The translations under genes were made by a program, and so were the position numbers. A stretch of 64,000 nucleotides of DNA, from the NCBI GenBank assembly GCA_001717545.1, contig CP017039.1, positions 992,001 to 1,056,000 on the forward strand. The letters run 5' to 3'. Under the pieces are notes generated by a model, which had not been told where the DNA came from, made no database searches, and saw nothing but the letters and a program-made list of their open reading frames with translations. Source of the DNA: Anaerolineaceae bacterium oral taxon 439 (GTDB lineage: Bacteria; Chloroflexota; Anaerolineae; Anaerolineales; Anaerolineaceae). Shown here piece by piece: positions 10,048 through 17,565 of this stretch (positions are counted from its first letter, which is position 1; each line of letters starts with the position of its first letter).

Positions 10048-10079
10048 CCTCCGGATTAAATTATAGTTGAATCCGGAGG
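10048..10079 (-). promoter_or_regulatory. Perfect inverted repeat around the pseudokinase -10 box
   Basis: CCTCCGGATT (10048-10057) and AATCCGGAGG (10070-10079) form a perfect 10-bp inverted repeat with a 12-bp spacer. The spacer holds TATAAT on the minus strand (10065 down to 10060). A dimeric regulator bound here would cover the promoter, so this is a good operator candidate. The distal arm should lie upstream of the transcription start, which argues against an RNA hairpin. Confidence 0.55.
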
Positions 10080-10137
10080 AATCGACGACTCTCGATTTTC
10101 ATTCGAGCAAGAACCCCCGTTTCTCCGTTTCTTTTGG

Positions 10138-10143
10138 TAGAAT
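10138..10143 (+). promoter_or_regulatory. -10 box of the MurE-type ligase gene
   Basis: TAGAAT in the context TTTTGGTAGAAT matches the GGTAnAAT style of other promoters in the window. The start of transcription would be near 10150, about 15 nt before the GTG start at 10165. Confidence 0.5.
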
Positions 10144-10164
10144 TTTGTATAGAAGAATCGTGCG

Positions 10165-11868
10165 GTGCATCGCGCAATCGCCGTCGCGGAAGTTTCGCCC
10201 GGCGTTCAATCTCTATTGAAAAGAGGCTTTCCGTTTGCCGTGAGAGAGTATCAACTCAAGCTGAATCAGCTGATCCCGTTTCTTCCGGAAGTGCGTAGTA
10301 TTTCCGGCAACAAACCGAATATTGTTTATAATGCTGTGACTTTCGATTCACGTGAGGTCAGGCCCGGCGCGATATACGTCGCGCTTCAGGGAACGAGCGT
10401 CGACGGTCACGATTTTATTCCAAACGCGATCGAGAACGGCGCGACCGCGATTATCGGAACGTCCGGCTTAGCGCGAGATACGTTCGACCTCCCGGTCCCT
10501 TATATCCGCGTCAGCGACTCCCGCTGCGCGATGGCCTGGGCGGCGGCGGCGCTTTACGATTTCCCTGCCCGCGATCTGGTTACGATTGGCGTGACCGGGA
10601 CCGACGGGAAGACGACGACGTCTACGATTCTCTATTATATTTTGAAGGAGGCGGGCTTCGCAACCGGAATGATCACGACGGTGGCGGCGATGATCAATGG
10701 GGTTGAAATCGATACCGGTTTTCATGTGACGACGCCGGAGAGCCCTGACGTTCACCGGTTCCTGGCGGAAATGCGCGACAGCGGCGTGACCCATGTCGTT
10801 CTTGAAGTCACGTCGCACGGCCTGGCGCAGCAGCGCGTTGCCGCCGTCGATTTCGATATCGCCGTCGTGACGAATATTACGCATGAACATCTGGATTACC
10901 ATAAAACGCGCGAGGACTACTTTGCGGCGAAGGCGATCCTGTTTGAGGGGCTGGGAAAAAGGACGCGCGCGATAAAACCGCTGGCGATCCTGAATCTTGA
11001 CGATCCGGACTCCTATCGTTTTCTGGAACCGCGGACCGCGGTGAAAAAGGTCTGCTACTCGGCGGAGGCGAAGGATCAGGAGGCATTCGCGACGATCGGT
11101 TCGCTCAAATCTTCGCCGGGCGGGCTGGAGCTGGAAGCGCGCTTCCGCGAGATGCCGAATTCGAGGGATAATCAGGCGATCCGGGTGCATTCGTCGTTGA
11201 TCGGGAAGTATAACGCCGCGAATATTCTTGCGGCGATGTCGGCGGCGATTTACGGGCTTGGCGTTATACCGGAAACGGCCGCGGCGGGCGTTGCAAAATG
11301 CGGCTATATTTCGGGGCGGATGGAACTGATTTCGATGGGTCAGGACTTTTTCGCGATGGTCGACTTCGCGCATACGCCGAACGCGTTGGCGAAAGCGCTG
11401 GATTCTGCCCGCGGGCTGCTCATGGATTATCATCCCGCCCGGCCCGACGCGCGGATTATCGCGATTTTCGGTTCGGCGGGGCTGCGCGATCGGGAAAAAC
11501 GGCGGATGATGCCCGCTGTGGCGGCGAAGAAGGCGGATATCATGATCCTGACGGCCGAGGATCCGCGGACAGAATCACTTGAGGAAATCCTTGGGCAGAT
11601 GGCCGAGGAGGCGGAGGCGAGCGGCGGAAAGCTGAATGAGACGTATTATGTCGAGCCGGATCGGGGAAACGCGATTCGCCTGGGCGTTCGGCTGGCCCGG
11701 GCGGGGGATCTGGTCGTTGCGCTCGGGAAAGGGCACGAGCAGTCGATGTGCTTCGAGCGGACGGAGTACCCCTGGGACGAACGCGTTGCGATGCGCGCAG
11801 CGCTGGCGGAGCGGATGGGGGTTCCGGGACCGGCAATGCCGTACCTGCCGACGTCGGCGGGGAGATAA
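10165..11868 (+). CDS. murE: UDP-N-acetylmuramoyl-dipeptide ligase, MurE family
   Basis: MurE adds the third amino acid to UDP-MurNAc-L-Ala-D-Glu in the cytoplasm. The protein shows the N-terminal UDP-binding part (VTFDSREVRPGAIYVAL), the ATP-binding loop GVTGTDGKTTT, the central-domain signatures EVTSHGL and NITHEHLDYH, and a C-terminal Mur-ligase domain. Where meso-DAP enzymes have DNPR, this one reads EDPR, so the incorporated residue may not be DAP. The annotated start is a GTG at 10165; a later GTG at 10240 would remove 25 residues that are not typical of MurE and may be the true start. It is a single gene with its own promoter and terminator. Confidence 0.87.
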   Translation: MHRAIAVAEVSPGVQSLLKRGFPFAVREYQLKLNQLIPFLPEVRSISGNKPNIVYNAVTFDSREVRPGAIYVALQGTSVDGHDFIPNAIENGATAIIGTSGLARDTFDLPVPYIRVSDSRCAMAWAAAALYDFPARDLVTIGVTGTDGKTTTSTILYYILKEAGFATGMITTVAAMINGVEIDTGFHVTTPESPDVHRFLAEMRDSGVTHVVLEVTSHGLAQQRVAAVDFDIAVVTNITHEHLDYHKTREDYFAAKAILFEGLGKRTRAIKPLAILNLDDPDSYRFLEPRTAVKKVCYSAEAKDQEAFATIGSLKSSPGGLELEARFREMPNSRDNQAIRVHSSLIGKYNAANILAAMSAAIYGLGVIPETAAAGVAKCGYISGRMELISMGQDFFAMVDFAHTPNALAKALDSARGLLMDYHPARPDARIIAIFGSAGLRDREKRRMMPAVAAKKADIMILTAEDPRTESLEEILGQMAEEAEASGGKLNETYYVEPDRGNAIRLGVRLARAGDLVVALGKGHEQSMCFERTEYPWDERVAMRAALAERMGVPGPAMPYLPTSAGR

Positions 11869-11873
11869 AATGA

Positions 11874-11948
11874 GAACGCCCGGCTGGATGAGGTCCTTCC
11901 CGAAGACCTGACTCAGGGGATCGCCTCATCAGCGCGGGCGTCTTTTTT
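11874..11948 (+). terminator. Terminator of the MurE-type gene
   Basis: A long imperfect stem (about AACGCCCGGCTGGATGAGG against CCTCATCAGCGCGGGCGTC) encloses a smaller AGGTC/GACCT hairpin and ends in T6. It lies between convergent genes and overlaps the stop codon of the minus-strand phospholipase-D-like gene. Confidence 0.8.
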
Positions 11949-12993
11949 ATTCATATCCCGACTTCGCTTCAGCGTAAATCTTCTCAAACTCCGCCAGGAA
12001 ATCCCCGGCAATCTCCGACGAGCTGATGAAGAGGATCTGCTCATCGTTAAAGCGGTCGGCGGAACGGGTAAAGTTATACGAACCGGCGGCGACGAACGAG
12101 CCGTCGATGATAACGACCTTCTCGTGCATCAGCGCATCGGCCGACCCATCCATGAAGATCGGCACGCCCTGCCCTTTCAGGAACGGCGCCTCGCCGCCTT
12201 TATCCCTGAACGCTTTTTCGCCTTCGAAAACAACGGCTACGTCAACCCCGTTTTCCCAGCGGCCGACGAGCGCTTTCCCGATCGCGTCTTCCGTAAACGA
12301 ATAGGCGAGGATTCGGACCTCTTTCCGCGCCGCCTCGATAACGGTCGTGATCGTCTTGCCGATATTGTCTTCCGGCGCAAAACGGACGAGGAAACGCGTT
12401 CCGTCTTCGAGCTCGATAATCCCTGGCTCGTCGCTTTTCGGACTTTCCGCGCCGAAGAGGTTATCGAAGAACATCTCGTCAAATTCGGCGCTGAAAATTG
12501 CGTTCGCCTCTTTCGATCGCAGGAAAATCATGAAGTTATTATCGTAAAAAAATGAACTGGGCGTCATGTTGGCGCTGCCGCTGATCGTCGCGTCGTCGTC
12601 TAAAACGATGAACTTCGCGTGCATCAGGCCTTGCCCGTTTGCCTCAAAAATCTCGACGCCGCCGGCTTCCATGTTCCCGACGACGTCTTTTCCCGCGTTT
12701 TCGCCATGAATCACGACGCGGACTTCGAGACCTCGGTCGACAGCGCTGATCAGCGCTTCGGCGACTTTTTTATCCGTGAAATTATACGTCGCCAGGTAAA
12801 CATGATCCTTCGCGGTGTTAATTGCCTCGATAATCATGTCCTGGAGCGTCGTGTCCCGCTTCGGGGCATAGGGGTTATTGAAATAAACTTCCATGAAGCT
12901 TCCGGGTTCGACCGCCGCGGACACCGCGCTGAAGGAGCCGGCGATCAGGATGACGGAAAGGACGGCGAGGATGATCCTGAAAAGACGTTTCAT
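11947..12993 (-). CDS. Secreted phospholipase-D-superfamily protein
   Basis: This 348-residue protein has an N-terminal signal peptide (about 1-27) and two PLD catalytic motifs of the HxKxxxxD type: HAKFIVLD in the first half and HEKVVIID in the second. Both are followed by the Gly-Ser/Asn context of the family (SGSANMT, AGSYNFT). Two complete motifs make an active phosphodiesterase likely. The substrate could be phospholipid or nucleic acid; the compact size and secretion resemble Nuc-like or PLD-like extracellular enzymes. ACGGAGAG lies 6 nt before the ATG. It reads away from the glycosyltransferase gene by 55 bp on the same strand and could be co-transcribed with it. Confidence 0.83.
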   Translation of the reverse strand: MKRLFRIILAVLSVILIAGSFSAVSAAVEPGSFMEVYFNNPYAPKRDTTLQDMIIEAINTAKDHVYLATYNFTDKKVAEALISAVDRGLEVRVVIHGENAGKDVVGNMEAGGVEIFEANGQGLMHAKFIVLDDDATISGSANMTPSSFFYDNNFMIFLRSKEANAIFSAEFDEMFFDNLFGAESPKSDEPGIIELEDGTRFLVRFAPEDNIGKTITTVIEAARKEVRILAYSFTEDAIGKALVGRWENGVDVAVVFEGEKAFRDKGGEAPFLKGQGVPIFMDGSADALMHEKVVIIDGSFVAAGSYNFTRSADRFNDEQILFISSSEIAGDFLAEFEKIYAEAKSGYE

Positions 12994-13048
12994 TTTGGAC
13001 TCTCCGTTAAACGTTAAACTAAAATAAAAATCGAAGCGCCCGCTTTCG

Positions 13049-15133
13049 TTAGCGGCAGCGGTGCAGCGTATACAGTGTCAGATCGGCGAATCGAGCCGCG
13101 AATTCCTCGTCCGGAACGCAGTCGTCAGCGTAAGGCGCCCGTGAGACCGGCGGGTTCGATTCGCCGCGCCAGTCAGTTTCGATCATGAAATACGGGCCGC
13201 CTTCGGAAAGAACGCGCGGCGCGTCCGGCCCGACATAATCCGGGTAGCAGGTCAGACGGAAGCTTTCGCACATTTCATATTCGTAAAAATCGGCGGGCAG
13301 CGGGAAGATCAACGGGGGAGCGTCCGGATGCGTTTCTTTAATATAGGAGAGGACGCGGTTTGGAGCATGGAATGTCGATATGAAATACGGTGCTGCGATC
13401 TGATCAAGGGAGTTTTCCGCGTAGGCGGGACGGCTCCGGTTCAGCCGCTCAGCTTCGACCGAAAACGTCGTGACGACCAGGACGGCGGTCACGAGGATCA
13501 GCCCGACTCGCAGTTCGTTCTTTCGGATCTGATCGAGAAGCGCGGCGAACGCGACCGCGACGATCAGAAGGACCTGCGGTACGAGCGGGAGAAGGTTGCG
13601 GTTGAACGGGACGTACCCGCTCAGCGCGCAGAATCCGATCAGCAGGAGCAGCGTCGAGAGAATGTAGAGGAGAAGGTCTCGGAATTCAGCCGCGATTTTT
13701 CTCCAGCTCAGCGCCGTTCCGACGGCTCCCAGCGCTGCGATCGCGAGAAGCTCGGGCCGCTTTCCGATCAGCGCATGAGCTAAATGTCCGACGCTATTGC
13801 GCAGCATTCGCTGGGCGAGCTGGATCGGGGAGATCTCCGAGGTTGGCTGATGATACCCGCCGGGAGCGTAGACGCGTATTACCTGATCCAGAATCGGGTA
13901 ATACCAGAGAACCGCCAGCGCGATTCCAGCGAGAAACGCCAGGATCATCTGGAACGCTGCGGAATGAAAAGCTTTTTCAGCCGCCGGAAGTCCATCCTTC
14001 TTCAGCAGGTTCGTCAGCCAGTCGACGCCGAGGACGAGCATGATTCCGCCGATAAAAATTGCGTTGAACGGTATCGTGTAAATCAGCATCGCGGTCAGAA
14101 TCGTGATCGCCCAGAAGCGGAAACGGGCGCGATCGGTTTTCACGGAGAGAACGAAATAGATCAGCGCGCTCATCAGCGCCATTGACAGTCCGTATCCACG
14201 CAGCTCGACGCTCCAGGCGTAAAACGGCAGGCTCGTCGCCAGCAGCAGCGGCGCGAGGAGGACGGCGGTTTTCCCGAACCGGCTCGCGGCGAGCGCGCTG
14301 AAGACGAGGGAGAGCGCGGGGAAAACGAGCGTCGCCGCGCGGACCGGGGCGACGTTCAGCGATACGGCGGCGAAATCCTGCATTCCGAAAATCCGTAGGA
14401 TGCGCGCGAGGAACAGGTTGAAGAGGACATGATTATTCGGATAATCGTAAAATACGGCGGGATTCAGCGCGTCCGAGGCGATAACGTAGTTTTTCAGCGT
14501 GTAAATCTCGTCGCACCAGAGCGACTGCGGCAGGAGGAGTTTAACGCTGAGGATCAGGAACGGGAGAACAGCAAGGAGGACCGCGCCGAAGACGCGTCGG
14601 TTTTCACGAAAAGCCTGGAAAAAGGTTTGGAGACCCCGGAGAATTTGGGGGCCGGACGCGAGCGCCAGGAGCAACGCGGCGATCAACGTCGCTGCGTAGA
14701 CGATTTTAACCATGCGCTTCGGCAGGATCTTCGGAAGCGTAATCGCGTAGGCCCGGCCGTTCACGGCCGGATCGCTCGAATCGGTCGCGGAGAACAGGAT
14801 TGTCCCGTCGTTCCAGATCATGAACTCTCCGCCGCCTTTTTCCCGGACCGAATCGCTCGTTGACAGCGGGTCGCGGCGTATCTCAACGCCGTTTTCGGCG
14901 AGGCGAACGTCGAGATCCCGAATCATGACTTCCGCTGGGAAGGGCTGGCTCAGCGCGGCATAACCGCTCTCCTTGCGGATCGTTTCGATGGGAAGCGCTG
15001 TCCGTCCGATCGAAACCTTTCCCATGCGGTTCAGCGTCGCCAGCCATGAAAGAAGAACCAGCGAGCAGAGCAGGATTTTGAGTACCCGTAAGAGGAAATT
15101 TGTCGGAGTCCGCGTGCTTTTTTCGTTTGCCAT
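13049..15133 (-). CDS. GT39-like integral membrane glycosyltransferase
   Basis: The 694-residue protein has one N-terminal helix, a soluble loop of about 100 residues, then about ten further hydrophobic segments. After the second helix group comes LWCDEIYTLKNYV, which fits the acidic motif in the first outer loop of the GT39/PMT/ArnT superfamily (GT-C fold). The following YPNNHVLFNLFLARI also fits. Such enzymes transfer a sugar from a polyprenyl-phosphate donor on the outer face of the membrane. The acceptor is unknown. A C-terminal outer domain of about 150 residues follows. The ATG is preceded at 7 nt by TATAAT and has no ribosome binding site. Confidence 0.75.
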   Translation of the reverse strand: MANEKSTRTPTNFLLRVLKILLCSLVLLSWLATLNRMGKVSIGRTALPIETIRKESGYAALSQPFPAEVMIRDLDVRLAENGVEIRRDPLSTSDSVREKGGGEFMIWNDGTILFSATDSSDPAVNGRAYAITLPKILPKRMVKIVYAATLIAALLLALASGPQILRGLQTFFQAFRENRRVFGAVLLAVLPFLILSVKLLLPQSLWCDEIYTLKNYVIASDALNPAVFYDYPNNHVLFNLFLARILRIFGMQDFAAVSLNVAPVRAATLVFPALSLVFSALAASRFGKTAVLLAPLLLATSLPFYAWSVELRGYGLSMALMSALIYFVLSVKTDRARFRFWAITILTAMLIYTIPFNAIFIGGIMLVLGVDWLTNLLKKDGLPAAEKAFHSAAFQMILAFLAGIALAVLWYYPILDQVIRVYAPGGYHQPTSEISPIQLAQRMLRNSVGHLAHALIGKRPELLAIAALGAVGTALSWRKIAAEFRDLLLYILSTLLLLIGFCALSGYVPFNRNLLPLVPQVLLIVAVAFAALLDQIRKNELRVGLILVTAVLVVTTFSVEAERLNRSRPAYAENSLDQIAAPYFISTFHAPNRVLSYIKETHPDAPPLIFPLPADFYEYEMCESFRLTCYPDYVGPDAPRVLSEGGPYFMIETDWRGESNPPVSRAPYADDCVPDEEFAARFADLTLYTLHRCR

Positions 15134-15140
15134 ATTTTAG

Positions 15141-15146
15141 ATTATA
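15141..15146 (-). promoter_or_regulatory. -10 box of the GT39-like gene, leaderless arrangement
   Basis: TATAAT on the minus strand (15146 down to 15141) ends 7 nt before the ATG at 15133. This spacing puts the transcription start at the start codon. Confidence 0.6.
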
Positions 15147-15342
15147 TCAGCGATGGCCTGCGGCGCGAGGTCTGGGGACGCTTACCGGCGGAGACGAATT
15201 TTTATCCGTGAATCGGTTCGGCGGTTTCCTCAGCGAAATGGCGGAAAAGGAATTGTTTCTTTACCCGTTTTTTTGATAATATTAAGCCAGACGTTTTTCA
15301 CTTCTCTTTATCAGGCACGAAGGATCTGGCCTGGTAAATCCT

Positions 15343-15350
15343 TATAAAAT
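15343..15350 (+). promoter_or_regulatory. Candidate promoter of the kinase operon
   Basis: TATAAAAT lies 73 nt before the first kinase gene. A second candidate, GATAAT at 15275-15280 after a T7 tract, lies further upstream. Neither has a clear -35 box. The 290-bp region 15134-15423 is AT-rich compared with its neighbours and holds no gene. Confidence 0.35.
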
Positions 15351-15423
15351 ACAGTGAATATTCAGGCCGATAAAGGAACGATTCGGTATTGTTGAGCGAA
15401 CGTAACCGGAGGAGAATCTATTA

Positions 15424-17511
15424 ATGAGCGACGACAGTATGAAGACGATCGGGCGGTACATCATCGAGCGGGAGATTGGGCGCGGGGGAATGGCGACCGT
15501 TTATCGTGCGCATGATCCGCAGCTGGACCGGGCCGTCGCGATCAAGCTGATCCGGAAGGGAGCTTTCGCGCCGGAGCAGCTGGCCATGATGATGGAGCGG
15601 TTCCGACGGGAGGCCAAGGCGCTCGCGAAATTGAATCATCCGAATATCGTTAAAGTCCTTGATTATGGCGAGTATCAGAACGCGCCGTATCTGGTTATGG
15701 AATACATTGACGGCGTGACGCTGAAGAGCTTGAAAAAGCCGCTGCGGCTGGACGTGGCGGTACGGCTGCTGCTGCCGATCGGGGAGGCATTGGCGTATAT
15801 TCATGATCAGGGCCTGCTGCATCGAGACATCAAACCGTCGAATATAATGCTGACGAAGGATCGGCGGGTGATCCTGACGGATTTCGGGATTGCGAAATGG
15901 ATCGAGAACGACGGCGGGCAGGTAACGCTGACGGGGACGGGGATCGGAATCGGAACACCGGAATACATGGCGCCTGAGCAGGGCCGCGGACAGCGGGCAG
16001 ACGGAAGTTCCGACGGGTATTCGCTGGCAGTCGTATTTTATGAGCTGGTCACCGGGGTGAAACCGTATCAGGGGGATACGCCGGTTGATATCCTGATTAA
16101 GCAGGCGAACGATCCGATTCCGGATCCGCGCATGATTAATCCGAAGCTGCCTGTCACGGTGAAGCGATTTTTGGATCGGGCGATGGCGAAAAAACCTGCC
16201 GATCGGTATCCGACGATGAATGATTTTTTACGGGACTTCAAGGAACTTCGACTCTCCCCGGTTGGGAAACCGGCGGGACAGGGGAAGGAATCGCGCATCC
16301 GGAATGGCGACACCGGGACGGATCAAATCTGGACCCGATTTGCGGATGATACGCGGACCGGCAGCTCGATCCGACTGGAAAAATCGGATATTCGCAAGGT
16401 TCGCAAGGCGACCGTCGGGCAAAGCCGTTCCCCGCAGGGCAGGGCATGGGAGGGGAAACGAACAGGGGTGATAATTCTGGCGGTGAGTATCCTGATGGGT
16501 TGTATTGTCTGGGTCGGTATCCGCTTCGGTTTCGGAGATTCGCCGGGTGGCGCGACGATGACGGCGCCTGCGCTTGAAGATTCGGGAGAAGGGGAAGTCA
16601 GGCCGGAGCATGCTGCAAGGCCGACGAGGGTCGCGGAGGCGACGAACGATTGGGAGAGGACGAAGTCCACGGCTCAGGAGGTTTCGCTTCCGGATCATTC
16701 CGCGGCGACGCAAACGGCTGTGTCTCAGCGGTCAGAGGAATCCATGCGGGAGACGTCGGAATTTCTGGATCGTCAGGCAACAGAATTGGCTGCTGCGCTG
16801 AGCCGTATCACGGAAACCGCGAATGCTGCGGAGCGAATCCGGTTGACGGAGATTAGCCTGCCTACGGAAACGCCGGAACCAACGGCGACGGAAAGACCGT
16901 TCGCGAAATTACGCGTTGGAGATACGATCGAATTCGGGCGCTATGAGCAGGATAACGAATTCGGAAATGGACCCGAGGCGATCGAGTGGGAGGTTTTAGA
17001 GATCAAGGATGGCAGCGCGCTGATCGTCAGTCGGTATGGCCTGGACGCAAAGTCGTATCATGATATCTATACGGAGATAACGTGGGAGCGCTGCACGCTG
17101 CGAAACTGGCTGAATAACGATTTTTATGATGAGGCTTTCAATGAGGCAGAGAAAAATCAGATTTTATCAACAACGGTAATAAATCCGGAAAATTCGACGT
17201 ACGGGACGAGCGGAGGAGATTCGACAGAAGACCGCGTTTTTCTTCTGAGTTTAGCCGATGCACGGCGTTTTTATGAAACGGACAGGCAGCGGGTTCTCGA
17301 CGCAACCGCATACGCAAAAGCGAATGACGTTTTTATCAGCGAAGACAACGGCAGAACGTTTTGGTGGCTGCGGACGCCTGGACAAACGCGGCTTTACGCC
17401 ACAGGGATCAAGTCGTTTGGAACGCCGGACTATAACGGCGTAAACGTTCAATTCCCTCAGGGCGCGATCCGGCCGGCAATCTATCTGGCGATGGACTCGA
17501 ATCAGGAATAA
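15424..17511 (+). CDS. Membrane Ser/Thr kinase (PknB type) with DUF6273 ectodomain
   Basis: First of three tandem paralogues, 695 residues, start MSDDSMKTIG after GGAGGAG. The kinase domain (about 11-275) is complete: glycine loop GRGGMATV, Lys41, HRDIKPSN (133-140), DFG (153-155), GTPEYMAPE. A basic linker leads to one membrane span (about 348-370). Outside lie a Thr/Ala/Glu-rich stalk and a domain of about 190 residues with the DUF6273 pattern (EFGRYEQDN, LRNWLN, FLLS, WWLR), a fold often attached to bacterial surface proteins. It probably phosphorylates cytosolic targets in response to an outer signal. It heads a three-gene operon; the next start is 54 bp downstream. Confidence 0.9.
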   Translation: MSDDSMKTIGRYIIEREIGRGGMATVYRAHDPQLDRAVAIKLIRKGAFAPEQLAMMMERFRREAKALAKLNHPNIVKVLDYGEYQNAPYLVMEYIDGVTLKSLKKPLRLDVAVRLLLPIGEALAYIHDQGLLHRDIKPSNIMLTKDRRVILTDFGIAKWIENDGGQVTLTGTGIGIGTPEYMAPEQGRGQRADGSSDGYSLAVVFYELVTGVKPYQGDTPVDILIKQANDPIPDPRMINPKLPVTVKRFLDRAMAKKPADRYPTMNDFLRDFKELRLSPVGKPAGQGKESRIRNGDTGTDQIWTRFADDTRTGSSIRLEKSDIRKVRKATVGQSRSPQGRAWEGKRTGVIILAVSILMGCIVWVGIRFGFGDSPGGATMTAPALEDSGEGEVRPEHAARPTRVAEATNDWERTKSTAQEVSLPDHSAATQTAVSQRSEESMRETSEFLDRQATELAAALSRITETANAAERIRLTEISLPTETPEPTATERPFAKLRVGDTIEFGRYEQDNEFGNGPEAIEWEVLEIKDGSALIVSRYGLDAKSYHDIYTEITWERCTLRNWLNNDFYDEAFNEAEKNQILSTTVINPENSTYGTSGGDSTEDRVFLLSLADARRFYETDRQRVLDATAYAKANDVFISEDNGRTFWWLRTPGQTRLYATGIKSFGTPDYNGVNVQFPQGAIRPAIYLAMDSNQE

Positions 17512-17565
17512 AGCGTCCAAAAAGACAATGATGCGCATGGCAGTTAAGGAGTGAGGCGTAAAAAT

